Notes: a model not told the origin generated them from the sequence alone. A DNA stretch of 64,000 bases from Bacillus sp. FJAT-22090 (GCF_007676755.1 NZ_VEBK01000001.1:124001-188000), one strand, 5' to 3'. Positions 30,114 through 39,841 are shown, counted from the first letter of the stretch. Numbers and translations are program-made.

Positions 30114-32876
30114 TTACATGTAATTTTCTTCTACAACATCCGCACAGCGAACACATAATGAAGAGTGTTTTGCATTTGCTCCTACTGTTTCGGAAATTGT
30201 CCAACAACGTTCACATTTTTCCCCATCTGCTTTTTCAACTAACACTGAGGCATGTTCCAAGACTAGGCTATTTTCAGCAGCTTCAGAAGGTGCACCACCT
30301 AATACAAATTGAGAAACGATAAACAATTGGGCAAAATCGATTGACTCCGTTTCAAATAGGGATTGATAGTCATCCTTCACATATAAAGTTACTTTTGCTT
30401 CAAGAGATTTACCAATTGTTTTAGCATTACGTGCTTCTTCTAACGCTTTTAACACATCATCACGTAACTCCATGATTTTTGACCATTTTGGTGCTAACGT
30501 TTCATATTCCGGATAAGCTACAGGCTCTGGCATATCTGTTAATTGAATGCTTTCCTCTGTCTCATGTTCCAAATACGCCCAAAGCTCATCAGCTGTATGC
30601 GGCAAGATTGGCGTCATTAATTTTAATAGTGAAAGAAGTGTATCATACATAACTGTTTGCATCGCACGACGGTCTTTATGGTCAGCTCCATAAATATATA
30701 CAACGTCTTTTGCGATATCTAAATAGAACGAGCTTAATTCCCCTGAAACGAAGTTGTTCACAGCATGATATACACTTGCGAAATCGTATCGTTCATAAGC
30801 AGCTCTTACTGTTTTAATAACTTCCTGAAGTTTCATATACATATATTGATCTACTTCACGAAGATTTTTAAATTCTACACGATTATTCACTGGGTGGAAA
30901 TCACTAATATTTCCGTGTAAGAAACGGAAAGTATTGCGAATTTTACGATATACTTCTGTCACTTGTTTAAAGATTGCATCGGAAACACGTACATCCGCTG
31001 TATAGTCAACAGAAGCTACCCATAGGCGAACAATATCTGCTCCAAGTTGGTTCATCACTTTAGAAGGAACAATAACATTCCCTAGAGACTTACTCATTTT
31101 ACGGCCTTCTCCATCAAGCGTGAATCCGTGGCTTAACAGTCCTTTATAAGGTGCATGACCGAACATAGCTGTACTAGTGATCAAAGAAGAGTTGAACCAC
31201 CCGCGATATTGATCTGATCCTTCTAAATACAAATCTGCAGGGAATACTAGATCATCTCGTTCTACTAAAACACCTTGATGGGTAGATCCTGAGTCAAACC
31301 AAACGTCCATAATATCTGTCTCTTTAGAGAAGATACCATTTGGGCTTCTTGGATGAGTAAATCCTTCCGGTAATAATTCTTTCGCTTCTTTTTCAAACCA
31401 AATATTCGATCCATGCTCACGGAATAATTGGGATACATGTGAGATTGTTTCTTCCGTCAAGATTGGTTCACCGTCTTCTGCATAAAACACAGGAATTGGT
31501 ACACCCCATACACGTTGACGTGAAATACACCAATCGCCACGATCACGAAGCATATTATAAAGTCTTGTTTCACCCCAAGCAGGTGTGAATTTTGTATCTC
31601 TTACCGCTTGTAATAATTGGTCTCTAAAAGCTTCAATTGATGCAAACCATTGAGGGGTAGCACGATAAATAACAGGTTTCTTTGTACGCCAATCATGTGG
31701 ATAAGAATGCGTAAAGAAAGTAAGTTTTTCTAGGGCACCTGCAGCATCTAATGCTTCTGTAATGGCTTTGTTCGCTGTATCGTAAAATAATCCTTCAAAT
31801 CCAGGAGCTTCCGCAGTCATCACACCTCTATCATCTACAGGACAAAGAACATCTAAACCATATGCTTTACCAACATAAAAGTCATCTTCACCGTGCCCAG
31901 GAGCAGTATGAACACAACCTGTACCAGACTCTGTCGTAACATGTTCCCCTAAAATGATTAAAGAATCTCGGTCATATAGTGGATGCTTTGCAACTAGGCG
32001 ATCCATCTCTTTTCCTTCTAATGTTCGTTGCACTGAATATTCTTCCCAACCTAATTCTGTCGCTACAGATTCCACAAGATCTTTTGCAACGACAAAATTA
32101 GAGTCGTTCACATTTACTACTGCATATTCCACTCTAGGATGCAAAGAAATTGCCAAGTTTGCAGGAATTGTCCAAGGAGTTGTCGTCCAAATGATAAATT
32201 TCGTACCTTCTTCTAGTACGCCTTTTCCTTCTGTTACCGCAAAACTCACATAGATAGATGGAGATTTTTTGTCTTGATATTCAATTTCTGCTTCTGCTAA
32301 TGCGGATTCACTTGAAGGCGACCAATATACCGGCTTTAAACCTTTATAAATATATCCTTTTTTAGCCATAGCACCGAATACTTCGATTTGACGAGATTCG
32401 AAATTAGGAGTCAATGTTACATAAGGATTATCCCAATCCCCGCGAACACCAAGTCGTTTAAATTGATTGCGTTGATTGTTGATCTGTTCATACGCATATT
32501 CCTCACAAAGCTTTCTGAATTCTGCTAGCGTTAATTCTTTACGTTTTACACCTTTGTTTGTAAGCGCTTGTTCAATTGGAAGACCATGTGTATCCCAACC
32601 TGGAACGTAAGGTGCATGGAAGCCAGTCATCGATTTATGACGAACAATCATATCTTTTAACACTTTGTTTAATGCATGTCCCATATGTAGATCACCATTA
32701 GCATATGGAGGACCATCATGTAATACGAAGAAAGGACGTCCTTCTGTTCTTTCTTGTACTTTTTTATAGATATCCTGTTCTGCCCATTTTGCTTGAATAT
32801 CTAATTCTTTCACTGGTAAATTTCCGCGCATTGGGAAATCTGTTTTTGGCATTAATAACGTGTCTTTGTATTCCAT
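30114..32876 (-). CDS. ileS: Isoleucyl-tRNA synthetase
   Basis: A 920-residue class I synthetase charging tRNA-Ile. Seen: HIGH-type motif in [16 protein letters not shown] near residues 57-72, the CP1 editing domain ([13 protein letters not shown] near 230), KMSKSLGN near 594, and a C-terminal zinc site from CERCW and CVRC. Length is that of the bacterial/mitochondrial IleS1 type. It is preceded by a T-box leader, so expression responds to uncharged tRNA-Ile. Confidence 0.97.
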   Translation of the reverse strand: MEYKDTLLMPKTDFPMRGNLPVKELDIQAKWAEQDIYKKVQERTEGRPFFVLHDGPPYANGDLHMGHALNKVLKDMIVRHKSMTGFHAPYVPGWDTHGLPIEQALTNKGVKRKELTLAEFRKLCEEYAYEQINNQRNQFKRLGVRGDWDNPYVTLTPNFESRQIEVFGAMAKKGYIYKGLKPVYWSPSSESALAEAEIEYQDKKSPSIYVSFAVTEGKGVLEEGTKFIIWTTTPWTIPANLAISLHPRVEYAVVNVNDSNFVVAKDLVESVATELGWEEYSVQRTLEGKEMDRLVAKHPLYDRDSLIILGEHVTTESGTGCVHTAPGHGEDDFYVGKAYGLDVLCPVDDRGVMTAEAPGFEGLFYDTANKAITEALDAAGALEKLTFFTHSYPHDWRTKKPVIYRATPQWFASIEAFRDQLLQAVRDTKFTPAWGETRLYNMLRDRGDWCISRQRVWGVPIPVFYAEDGEPILTEETISHVSQLFREHGSNIWFEKEAKELLPEGFTHPRSPNGIFSKETDIMDVWFDSGSTHQGVLVERDDLVFPADLYLEGSDQYRGWFNSSLITSTAMFGHAPYKGLLSHGFTLDGEGRKMSKSLGNVIVPSKVMNQLGADIVRLWVASVDYTADVRVSDAIFKQVTEVYRKIRNTFRFLHGNISDFHPVNNRVEFKNLREVDQYMYMKLQEVIKTVRAAYERYDFASVYHAVNNFVSGELSSFYLDIAKDVVYIYGADHKDRRAMQTVMYDTLLSLLKLMTPILPHTADELWAYLEHETEESIQLTDMPEPVAYPEYETLAPKWSKIMELRDDVLKALEEARNAKTIGKSLEAKVTLYVKDDYQSLFETESIDFAQLFIVSQFVLGGAPSEAAENSLVLEHASVLVEKADGEKCERCWTISETVGANAKHSSLCVRCADVVEENYM

Positions 32877-32901
32877 TATAAATTCCTCCTAAAATAAAAT
32901 A

Positions 32902-33158
32902 AAAAAACTCCTCATCCCAAAAAGGGACGAGAAGTTTATGCTCGCGGTACCACCCTACTTGCGATTTTCAAAAAAATCGCCGCTTAGTATGCCGTAACGG
33001 GGCAAAAGCCGAGGACACTTACCGATTTTTTTCGGTGTCCTTGCTCCAAAGTGATAATCTAAAAAGATTCATTGCTCGGGCTCTCACCATCCCCAAGTCG
33101 CTTGTTCTAAATCTAATTTAGACGTCTTTATCAACGCATAATTATATGATATGAAATT
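32902..33158 (-). promoter_or_regulatory. T-box leader of ileS
   Basis: In the leftward leader, Stem I contains GGGATGGTGAGAGCCCGAG. The specifier loop reads AATC followed by ACTTTGGAGC, giving an ATC (Ile) codon at 33055-33053. The T-box sequence GGTGGTACCGCG lies at 32954-32943. A terminator CTTCTCGTCCC / GGGATGAGGAG with seven U follows (32934-32902). Uncharged tRNA-Ile would stabilise the antiterminator. Confidence 0.92.
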
Positions 33159-33187
33159 ATTATAGGAAATGTAAGTCAATCAGTCAA
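33159..33187 (-). promoter_or_regulatory. Sigma-A promoter of ileS
   Basis: TTGACT (33187-33182), an exact 17-bp spacer and a perfect TATAAT (33164-33159) on the minus strand, immediately below the divIVA stop and ahead of the T-box leader. Confidence 0.88.
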
Positions 33188-33195
33188 GAATTGTA

Positions 33196-33705
33196 TTATT
33201 CCTCTGTAGCAGAAATTCTATCAATACCTGCCGTATCCACATCATACTCCATTAAATGGTTCCAATCATCTGTATTGATTAAGTCTAATTGCGCTTCTAC
33301 TAACATTTTAAAGCGATTGCGGAAAACTTTAGATTGTTTTTTCAAATCTTCAATTTCTAAAGCAATTCTTCTTGCTTTCGATAAGGCCTCATTGACAATA
33401 CGGTCAGCATTTTTTTCTGCTTCTTTTACGATTAGTTTCGCTTCTTTTTGTGAATTTCTACGTACTTCCTCTGCTGCTTCTTGCGCCACAACGATAGACT
33501 TATGTAGAGTCTCTTCAATCGATGTAAAATGCCCAACTTTCTCGCTTGAAGACTTTAATTTTGTTTCAAGATCCTTTTTTTCTTTAATTAAGATTTCGAG
33601 ATCTTTCATAATTTGATCAAGGAATTCATTTACTTCATCTTCGTTGTAACCTCTAAATCCTTTACTGAATTCCTTGTTATGTATATCAAGTGGTGTTAAT
33701 GGCAT
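33196..33705 (-). CDS. divIVA: DivIVA cell-division/polarity protein
   Basis: A 169-residue curvature-sensing scaffold that marks poles and septa, places MinCD through MinJ and anchors the chromosome in sporulation. Seen: the N-terminal lipid-binding domain MPLTPLDIHNKEFSKGFRGY with VNEFLDQ, and a long heptad coiled coil from about residue 30 to 150. Last gene of the ylm group, directly before ileS as in B. subtilis. Confidence 0.95.
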   Translation of the reverse strand: MPLTPLDIHNKEFSKGFRGYNEDEVNEFLDQIMKDLEILIKEKKDLETKLKSSSEKVGHFTSIEETLHKSIVVAQEAAEEVRRNSQKEAKLIVKEAEKNADRIVNEALSKARRIALEIEDLKKQSKVFRNRFKMLVEAQLDLINTDDWNHLMEYDVDTAGIDRISATEE

Positions 33706-33800
33706 CTATTCCATCTCCTTTAACTAACTATCATTCTTCCCTCTATTATACATTTACACTAGAGTGAAAACATCAAAATTCGAACATTTTTACAGATTAT

Positions 33801-34589
33801 TTAATTTTTTTGCTCAAAGCGTCCGATTTGAAGTCTAATTTTATCTTTTTTTGTTCTTCCTTCTATCATTAATAACTTAATACGTCCAAACCCACGGATA
33901 GAAAGTAAGTCCAATTCCTGTAATTCCATAGACGTTTGGTCCTTTTCAGCCCAATTAACTTTCACTTTCCCACTAGAAATAAGGGAAGCAGACTTTTGAC
34001 GGGAAATATTAAATACAGCTGAAATAACAGTATCTAATCGTAACGAACTTACAGTCAATGTATCTGTTATCCATTCCTCTGACTGCTCAAAATAATTAGC
34101 TGGTTCATCTACTATTTCTATATGTACTTTTACTTTACCTATAGAAGTATAATTTGCTTGTACATAATCGATTACTTCCGAAGCAACAACAAATTGGATA
34201 GCTCCGTTCATAACACGAATATCTCCAAACTTACTACGATCAATTCCTAGGGACATCATTGAACCTAGTACATCTTTATGCTTAAGCGTAATAAACTTAG
34301 TCGGATACTTAACTTCACAAACAGATAGTGCAAAGTCTTCAACAGTAGGAACAAAATAAGCAGGATACAAAAGAACTCTCTTTCGTTCCGACTGATCTAA
34401 TGCACCTTCTGCTCCCGATTCAATTCCGTCATATTGTCTTCGAATGGAATCAACGATAAATTGCTGTCTTGGATCTAAAAAATCTGTTAGCTTAGGAGCA
34501 TATCTATCCTCCACCTCGCGCATCATACTAACAACTTGTTCTATAAATGGCTGCTCTTCTTTCCTAAAATGCTGTAATACATGTTCCAT
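33801..34589 (-). CDS. ylmH: YlmH S4-domain RNA-binding protein (RqcP2-like)
   Basis: A 262-residue protein with a C-terminal S4 domain (about 180-240, seen as LRLDTVISAVFNISRQKSA followed by LISSGKVKVNW). Relatives bind ribosomes; B. subtilis YlmH has been linked to ribosome-associated quality control. The N-terminal two thirds match the conserved YlmH domain (EQPFIEQV, RKRVLLYPAYF). A terminator-like hairpin separates it from ylmG. Confidence 0.9.
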   Translation of the reverse strand: MEHVLQHFRKEEQPFIEQVVSMMREVEDRYAPKLTDFLDPRQQFIVDSIRRQYDGIESGAEGALDQSERKRVLLYPAYFVPTVEDFALSVCEVKYPTKFITLKHKDVLGSMMSLGIDRSKFGDIRVMNGAIQFVVASEVIDYVQANYTSIGKVKVHIEIVDEPANYFEQSEEWITDTLTVSSLRLDTVISAVFNISRQKSASLISSGKVKVNWAEKDQTSMELQELDLLSIRGFGRIKLLMIEGRTKKDKIRLQIGRFEQKN

Positions 34590-34613
34590 TTAAAATTGTC
34601 CCCTTAAATATAG

Positions 34614-34638
34614 TAAAAACCCCACGGAAGTGAGGTTT
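34614..34638 (-). terminator. Hairpin after ylmG
   Basis: AAACCTCAC and GTGGGGTTT (minus strand, one G-T) with a T-run follow the ylmG stop. It would reduce but not necessarily stop read-through into ylmH, which is 48 bp further on. Confidence 0.6.
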
Positions 34639-34897
34639 AAAAAAAGAACGCTAATGATATTATACCTCTAAGTGCAATGTTTAAGACAAAGATTGCGACA
34701 ATTGGAGAAATATCAATCATACCTATAGGCGGAATGATTTTACGAAATGGTTCTAAATATGGTTCACAAATACTTCCTAGAAACCTTCCAAAACTCGATT
34801 GCTGTATACTTGGTACCCATGACATTAAAATATAAACGATTAATGCATACGTATAGTATTCAACTAATTTACTTAACAATACTAAAACTAAGGTCAT
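34637..34897 (-). CDS. ylmG: YggT family membrane protein YlmG
   Basis: An 86-residue protein with two hydrophobic helices (about 5-25 and 62-85) and the YggT block [20 protein letters not shown] followed by [11 protein letters not shown]. Its role in division or nucleoid distribution is suggested in other organisms, but the mechanism is unknown. It lies 16 bp after sepF in the conserved ylm cluster. Confidence 0.9.
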   Translation of the reverse strand: MTLVLVLLSKLVEYYTYALIVYILMSWVPSIQQSSFGRFLGSICEPYLEPFRKIIPPIGMIDISPIVAIFVLNIALRGIISLAFFF

Positions 34898-34913
34898 GTA
34901 GTTTACTCCTCTA

Positions 34914-35396
34914 TTAATCTAAATCGTTATAATAATAATCTGAAATGGCTCCAGCTACTTCTACGGAGTCTGGTGCACAAAGGAAAATGTCCGTACCAAT
35001 TCGCTGAATGTCTCCACCTAAAGCGTACACTGTTCCACTCAAAAAGTCGATGATTCTTATTCCTTGGTCTTTATCAATACGTTGTAAGTTAACAATTACC
35101 GCCTTTTTGCTTTTCAAGTGTTCAGAAATATCTTGTGCTTCTGCATATACACGCGGTTCAATTAGCATTACTTTTGAAGATTTTTGTACGTTTTGAATAC
35201 TTACTAAATTCGGTACAGACATTTCTTTAGGTGCAGTATTAAATTTACGTTCTTTAACAGAAGTCTTAACGGGCTGTTGTCTCATAGGAGTTTCTACCGA
35301 CCGTTGTTGTTGTTGAGGTTTTGGTTGCTGTACTGCTGAAGTCTCTTCTTCTTCGTCCAAGTAGAAGAAATTTTTCATCCAGTCTTTCATGCTCAT
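34914..35396 (-). CDS. sepF: SepF, FtsZ-binding septum protein
   Basis: A 160-residue protein that bundles and membrane-anchors FtsZ. Seen: an N-terminal amphipathic helix [13 protein letters not shown], an acidic/Gln-rich linker (16-60), and the C-terminal ring-forming domain with [14 protein letters not shown] and [16 protein letters not shown]. The ATG at 35396 has AGGA 7 nt upstream and overlaps the ylmE stop. Confidence 0.94.
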   Translation of the reverse strand: MSMKDWMKNFFYLDEEEETSAVQQPKPQQQQRSVETPMRQQPVKTSVKERKFNTAPKEMSVPNLVSIQNVQKSSKVMLIEPRVYAEAQDISEHLKSKKAVIVNLQRIDKDQGIRIIDFLSGTVYALGGDIQRIGTDIFLCAPDSVEVAGAISDYYYNDLD

Positions 35397-36085
35397 TTCA
35401 CTTCCTCCCTCTCTTTTCCGACTAATGCTGTTCCTATTCTAACAAACGTAGCTCCTTCTTCTATTGCAATTTCAAAGTCTCCAGACATCCCCATTGACAA
35501 CTCTGTGCAAGGGGCATATGACAAATGCTTGTCTGCTATTTTTTCTTGTAACACTTTTAACTTACGAAAAACATTGCGAACAATGGTATCATCTTCTGTA
35601 TTTGGAGCCATTGTCATTAATCCAATGACACGTATACGAGAGTAATTTTCTAATTCATATATAAAAGACTCAGCGTCCTCAATAGAAAGACCATGTTTCG
35701 ATTCTTCCTCTGAAACATTCACTTGTACAAAGCAATCTTTCGTTGAGGTTGCTCTTTTTTCAATTTCCTCGGCCAGGCTTATCCGGTCTAAAGAATGTAC
35801 ATAATCAACTTCATTAATAACAGATTTTACTTTTCTCGTTTGTAAAGTACCTATGTAATGCCATTTGACATTGTCTGAAATGGCATCTAATTTTTTCTTC
35901 AATCCATCCGGTCTATTTTCCCCTAAATGGCGAATGCCAGTATTTATTACTTCATTCGTTCTATCAACCGAAACTTCTTTCGTCACAGCAATAATAGTAA
36001 CATCTTCCACTTTCCTATTGGAACGAAGACAAGATTCTTGAATACGCTGTTTTATTTGTTTTAAATTTTGCTGTACATTTGTCAT
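35393..36085 (-). CDS. ylmE: YggS/PROSC family PLP-binding protein YlmE
   Basis: A 230-residue fold-III PLP protein controlling pyridoxal-phosphate homeostasis. Seen: the Schiff-base Lys in IIAVTKEVS near 35, [13 protein letters not shown] near 53-65, [11 protein letters not shown] near 75-85, and the C-terminal [13 protein letters not shown] with [10 protein letters not shown]. Coupled to sepF by a 4-bp overlap. Confidence 0.93.
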   Translation of the reverse strand: MTNVQQNLKQIKQRIQESCLRSNRKVEDVTIIAVTKEVSVDRTNEVINTGIRHLGENRPDGLKKKLDAISDNVKWHYIGTLQTRKVKSVINEVDYVHSLDRISLAEEIEKRATSTKDCFVQVNVSEEESKHGLSIEDAESFIYELENYSRIRVIGLMTMAPNTEDDTIVRNVFRKLKVLQEKIADKHLSYAPCTELSMGMSGDFEIAIEEGATFVRIGTALVGKEREEVK

Positions 36086-36161
36086 GTAAAAACCAACTTT
36101 TCATCAATTGTTTTTGTTTATTGTATCAATGAAATACTGTTTTATCAATGATGAAACGTGC

Positions 36162-36401
36162 CTATTCTATGTTTTTCGAAACAATTATTACATCTTTTCC
36201 AATTATAGCTATATTTTGTACAGAAATTTTTTTCGTTTCCCTTTTTTTCCCGAAAAATGTCGGGTAAGCCCCATTTGTTTCTACTATAAAAGAAATGATA
36301 TGCCCACTTTCTTTGTCAATTTCCGCATCCACTATAAAACCTAATAATTGCCCACTATTGGCTTCAATTACTTCTTTTTGCTGTGCATCTGAAAACTTCA
36401 T
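36162..36401 (-). CDS. ylmC: YlmC/YmxH family PRC-barrel protein
   Basis: A 79-residue sporulation-linked YlmC/YmxH family protein with a PRC-barrel-like fold: MKFSDAQQKEVIEANSG, LGFIVDAEID, then GHIISFIVE and a C-terminal I-x-I-G-x-D-V-I-I. I chose the ATG at 36401, 7 nt from GAGGAGG; the ATG two codons earlier abuts that site. It follows sigG as in B. subtilis, without ylmA, and ylmD is absent after it. Confidence 0.85.
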   Translation of the reverse strand: MKFSDAQQKEVIEANSGQLLGFIVDAEIDKESGHIISFIVETNGAYPTFFGKKRETKKISVQNIAIIGKDVIIVSKNIE

Positions 36402-36439
36402 AGTCATCCTCCTCTTTACTCATTATATGAACGAAAATG

Positions 36440-36473
36440 AAAAAAACGCTTCCTCTTTTCAGAAAAAGCGTTT
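36440..36473 (-). terminator. Terminator of sigG
   Basis: AAACGCTTTTTC and AGAGGAAGCGTTT form an imperfect 11-12 bp stem followed by seven T on the minus strand, 25 bp after the sigG stop. Confidence 0.82.
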
Positions 36474-36497
36474 AAAGCGTGCCGACGATCGATAAAA

Positions 36498-37283
36498 TTA
36501 TACTTTTGGATTCAATTGACTCTGAATAGTAGATAATGCACTTTTTTCCAATCTAGAGATTTGTGCTTGTGATAATCCTAAATCCATCGCAATCTCTGTT
36601 TGTGTAGCTCCGTAGTAAATTCTTTTTGTTAATATTTTCTTCTGTCGAGAATCTAGATTTTGGAAACTTTCTTTTACTGTAAAATACGTAACCCATTGTT
36701 CTTCAGATACATCATTATCACATAATTGGTCCATCATATAGATAGCATCTCCTCCATCACTAAAAATAGGTTCTTGGAGAGAAACCGGATCCTGAATTGC
36801 ATCTAAAGCAAGTAATATATCTTCAACTGATATGTCTAATACTTTCGATAAATCATCCAGCGTGGGCTCTTGGAGATGTTCATTAATATATTGTTCTTTT
36901 GCTTTCATCGCTTTATATGCAATATCTCTTAACGATCTAGAAACTCGCACAGAGTGATGATCGCGTAAATGTCTTTTTATCTCACCGATAATCATAGGGA
37001 CAGCATACGTGGAAAAACGAACGTTATGCTTCAAATCAAAATTCTCGATGGACTTTATAAGCCCGATACAACCGACCTGAAATAGGTCATCCGCTTGTTC
37101 ACCACGATATGCAAATCGTTGAACAAGACTTAAAACTAGCCTTAAATTACACATTACTAGCTCATCTTTGACTGACTCTTCTCCTGCTTGTAACCTGATA
37201 AATAATGCTTTCATTTGTTCATGGGAAAGTAAAGGAAGCTTAGATGTATCAATGCCGCATAATTCAACTTTTGTTCTCGTCAT
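36498..37283 (-). CDS. sigG: Sporulation sigma factor G
   Basis: A 261-residue sigma-70 family factor driving late forespore genes such as SASPs. Seen: region 2 with DLFQVGCIGLIKSIENFDL and NVRFSTYAVPMIIGEI, region 3 RDIAYKAMKA, and region 4 TQTEIAMDLGLSQAQISRLE. N-terminal TKVELCGIDTSKLPLL is typical of sigma-G. It follows sigE by 91 bp that contain a hairpin sequestering its Shine-Dalgarno. Confidence 0.96.
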   Translation of the reverse strand: MTRTKVELCGIDTSKLPLLSHEQMKALFIRLQAGEESVKDELVMCNLRLVLSLVQRFAYRGEQADDLFQVGCIGLIKSIENFDLKHNVRFSTYAVPMIIGEIKRHLRDHHSVRVSRSLRDIAYKAMKAKEQYINEHLQEPTLDDLSKVLDISVEDILLALDAIQDPVSLQEPIFSDGGDAIYMMDQLCDNDVSEEQWVTYFTVKESFQNLDSRQKKILTKRIYYGATQTEIAMDLGLSQAQISRLEKSALSTIQSQLNPKV

Positions 37284-37290
37284 AGATCTT

Positions 37291-37333
37291 CCTCCGGACT
37301 TTTTAGTTAGTTCTTAATCAGTTTGTCCGGGAG
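37291..37333 (-). promoter_or_regulatory. Hairpin masking the sigG ribosome-binding site
   Basis: In the leftward RNA CCGGAC (37330-37325) pairs with GTCCGG (37299-37294) across a 25-nt loop. The second arm overlaps the Shine-Dalgarno GGAGG (37295-37291), 7 nt before the ATG. Transcripts entering from sigE would carry both arms. A start inside the loop from a sigma-F/G promoter would free the site. A similar arrangement is described for B. subtilis spoIIIG. Confidence 0.6.
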
Positions 37334-37374
37334 TGAGAAGATTATTCGAGGTGAACCTCATCCAATTTCACCCA

Positions 37375-38082
37375 TTAAGCAATAGGCTCATTTAACAGCT
37401 CTTTTAAGTCTAAAATTATTTTCTTTTCTAAGCGAGATATATAGGACTGTGAAATACCTAGATGGTCCGCCACTTCTTTTTGAGTCATTTCTTCTTTTCC
37501 ATTCAATCCGAAACGACATTGCATAATATACTTTTCACGATTTCCAAGTAAATTAATTGCTTCAAAAACATGTTGCCGTTCCAATTTTTTTTCAACATCT
37601 TCAATAATTAAATCTTCGCTAGTCCCTAATATATCCGAAAGAAGAAGTTCATTACCATCGGAATCTGAATTTAATGGCTCGTCGAAAGAAACTTCTGATT
37701 TCATTCGATTTGTTTTTCGTAAATGCATTAATATTTCATTTTCAATACATCTAGAAGCGTATGTTGCTAGTTTAATTCCTTTATCTAAATTAAATGTTTC
37801 CACAGCTTTGATAAGACCAATTGATCCAATACTGATTAGATCCTCTATATTCGTATTCGTTTGATCGAACCTTCTTGCGATATAAACGACGAGTCTTAGG
37901 TTTCGTTCGATCAGAACATCTCTTGCATACTCATCGCCATCCATAAATGCTAATAACATTTCACGTTCTTCTTCTCTCGAAAGTGGTTTGGGGAGAGATT
38001 CATTTCCACCAATATAATGGACTCCGCTTCTTCTAAAAGATAAAAGCCAGTAATATATTCGACGTAATAACTTCAACAGCAT
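37375..38082 (-). CDS. sigE: Sporulation sigma factor E (pro-sigma-E)
   Basis: A 235-residue mother-cell sigma factor made as an inactive precursor. Seen: a hydrophobic N-terminal pro-sequence [16 protein letters not shown] removed by SpoIIGA, region 2 with [19 protein letters not shown] and [16 protein letters not shown], and region 4 [20 protein letters not shown]. The start overlaps the spoIIGA stop as TAATG, coupling protease and substrate. Confidence 0.96.
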   Translation of the reverse strand: MLLKLLRRIYYWLLSFRRSGVHYIGGNESLPKPLSREEEREMLLAFMDGDEYARDVLIERNLRLVVYIARRFDQTNTNIEDLISIGSIGLIKAVETFNLDKGIKLATYASRCIENEILMHLRKTNRMKSEVSFDEPLNSDSDGNELLLSDILGTSEDLIIEDVEKKLERQHVFEAINLLGNREKYIMQCRFGLNGKEEMTQKEVADHLGISQSYISRLEKKIILDLKELLNEPIA

Positions 38083-38924
38083 TATCTAACACTCCTTTTC
38101 TTTAAATGGAAGTAAGAGGAGCTATGTAATATTCCATCAGCTCCGTGGGGAAACTTATCTTTTACTCTCGTCATAACAATATATCCTTTCGGTAAAGGTA
38201 GATCGTTTACAATCCATTGATCATACTTTATACCAATAACCCAAGCCTTCTCTTTTTGAATTGTTGAAATTGGTATTAATCGTAATTTAGTGGCATATTC
38301 TTTGGAGAGTTTGTCCAATCCTTTGTCTTTTTCGAATTCCCAATTGCTTATAGCTTGAAACAGTGTATTGGGTAGTACATCTTGTAACACTTCCGCAGCT
38401 ACAAAATGTACTGGATCATTCGAAAGTGGCTCTTTACATACATTGCCCGAGTCAATAAAGAGGGTTAACTCTTTTGATTCACCAAATAAGGTAATATTTG
38501 ATGAAAATAATAATTCTCTTTCTGAATGTGCAATATTCAGATGTAATACTTTTTTTGTTAAGAAATATAACCCTCCTGTGACGATTAATGCGAAATTGAT
38601 AATCATAAATAAATTACTACTGTTATTGTACATTGGCGCTATTGCTGTTAATAATCCCCCTGCAAAAACGCTGGCAAGTAAAGTCAATATAATAGCTTTT
38701 CCAATTTGTGTACGTTTTTTCCAAAATGCAACGCCGATCATAATAAAAAAAGAAAAAAATACCGTACTTACATGTTGAGAGAAAATGACTGTAATCACTC
38801 CAGCAATAAAAGCTGAAAGGAACAAATATCTTTTTTGGTTTTCAATCCATCCAATTTTGTTCGCAAACGCTAACACGGTATAGTTGAAAAAAGTATTAGT
38901 TGCAATCATGACTTCCGCGTACAT
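38082..38924 (-). CDS. spoIIGA: SpoIIGA, pro-sigma-E processing aspartic protease
   Basis: A 280-residue membrane protease activated by forespore signal SpoIIR to process pro-sigma-E. Seen: five hydrophobic helices in residues 1-130, then a cytoplasmic aspartic-protease domain with [16 protein letters not shown], where D-S-G holds the catalytic Asp. The ATG at 38924 has AAGGAGG upstream. First gene of the spoIIG operon. Confidence 0.94.
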   Translation of the reverse strand: MYAEVMIATNTFFNYTVLAFANKIGWIENQKRYLFLSAFIAGVITVIFSQHVSTVFFSFFIMIGVAFWKKRTQIGKAIILTLLASVFAGGLLTAIAPMYNNSSNLFMIINFALIVTGGLYFLTKKVLHLNIAHSERELLFSSNITLFGESKELTLFIDSGNVCKEPLSNDPVHFVAAEVLQDVLPNTLFQAISNWEFEKDKGLDKLSKEYATKLRLIPISTIQKEKAWVIGIKYDQWIVNDLPLPKGYIVMTRVKDKFPHGADGILHSSSYFHLKKRSVR

Positions 38925-38946
38925 GATTCTCCCTCCTTTTTTCTAA

Positions 38947-38980
38947 ATGGTAGCATGTAATTTCCAAGAAATTTGTCAAA
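38947..38980 (-). promoter_or_regulatory. spoIIG-type promoter with Spo0A box
   Basis: TTGACA (38979-38974, minus strand) is followed by TACCAT (38952-38947) after an unusually long 21-bp spacer. A consensus 0A box TTTGTCAAA (38972-38980, plus strand) covers the -35. A weaker match lies at 39006-39014. The B. subtilis spoIIG promoter likewise has an over-long spacer and Spo0A bound at the -35. The -10 choice is uncertain. Confidence 0.6.
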
Positions 38981-39062
38981 AGAACGCTCGAAAAGCGGCT
39001 TTTTTAACGACAAAAAAAACATCAAAAAAACTACCCTTAATAAGGATAGTTAACGAAATAGA

Positions 39063-39297
39063 GATAATGCGTCTTAATACGCTGACTAGTGACCGCTATG
39101 ATTTTCTCTGCTTTCGGACGCTTTCCGCCGGGTGAGCGATGAGCCACCCCCGCCGCTTAAACGTCGTTGGGTTGTCCCATTTGCCCACAGCGGAACAAAG
39201 GCTAAGATCGCCACATCGTGTGGCAACGCCTTCGTGACCAACATCTTGTTGGCTCGACAGGAGTCGCCGCATGTGGAGAAAATCAAAGAATATGCTT
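39063..39297 (+). repeat. Hairpin repeat module, long form (composite 2, left arm)
   Basis: Starts GATAATGCGTCTTAATACGC and runs GTGACCGCTATGATTTTCTC. A variable hairpin follows (39139-39150 with 39169-39180; this copy pairs at only about 9 of 12). The shared core TTTGCCCACAGCGGAAC then carries the GCCACA-TCG-TGTGGC and CCAACA-TCT-TGTTGG stem-loops, then GGAGTCGCCGC. Near-identical in the core to the copies at 29781-30002 and 63726-63952. Confidence 0.85.
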
Positions 39298-39484
39298 TCT
39301 TTTCAGTATCGGCTCGCTGATAAAGTCATCCCTTTTTTTCGTATAGAAACATCCAATTCCCTTTGCCTCCTCACATAGCTAGCGGATCTTCGGCTAATAC
39401 TTTTCCCGTATGAGTCTCAAGCTGCCGCCCTAAATCCAACTATTACAGAGTGGTTTTCCCATTAACGTATCCAATAAATGGCTT

Positions 39485-39589
39485 AGCGCAACAGAATTGT
39501 TATGGAGAGCAACTAATTCGATGCCGAGAGCAACTAGATTACCCCGGAAAGCAACCAATTCATCCTCGAGAGCAACCAAATTTATAAAA
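39485..39589. repeat. 21-nt periodic array, GCAACCAAT type (five units)
   Basis: Units start at 39485, 39506, 39527, 39548 and 39569, exactly 21 nt apart, with cores GCAACAGAATT, GCAACTAATT, GCAACTAGATT, GCAACCAATT and GCAACCAAATT. Read leftward they stay open across all five units as heptads LVALEDE, LVAFRGN, LVALGIE, LVALHNN and SVALSHL. Confidence 0.8.
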
Positions 39590-39643
39590 TGGAATTAATT
39601 CACAGTAAACGTTGAGTAATTGGCTATTTTAGTTAGCAATTTT

Positions 39644-39808
39644 GATGGATTGGAGCGAAAGAGCGGCGACTCAAGCTGGATTAAGTGAGACAGATGAGAC
39701 TTCATAGGCGGCCGCGTAAGCAGACGGTGAAGGCTCATTGCTCACCCCGCTAAAAGCGTCCACCCTGCAGCGGAAATCCTAGCGGACACTAACTAAAACG
39801 TATTATCC
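39644..39808 (-). repeat. Hairpin repeat module, short form (composite 2, right arm)
   Basis: Inverted relative to the module at 39063. Arms ATGAGACTTCA (39694-39704) and TGAAGGCTCAT (39728-39738) pair at 10 of 11. It shares CTCACTT-ATCC and GAGTCGCCG with the short module at 29098 and ends in the outer sequence found on all composites. Confidence 0.75.
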
Positions 39809-39841
39809 TCCAATAAGTGCCTTTCAACATATTGCAAAATA

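Larger units (their letters stand above)
39063..39808. other. Composite intergenic element 2 (spoIIGA-ftsZ gap)
   Basis: The 978-bp gap between spoIIGA and ftsZ has no gene. It holds a long hairpin module in plus orientation, a five-unit 21-nt array and a short hairpin module in minus orientation. The outer ends GATAATGCGTCTTA and TAAAACGTATTATC are approximate inverted repeats. In B. subtilis bpr/bpf-type genes sit here. Confidence 0.65.

Noticed and set aside
37291-37331. Terminator between sigE and sigG
   Set aside because: The hairpin has a large loop, a 6-bp core stem and no U-run before sigG. It fits ribosome-site masking better.
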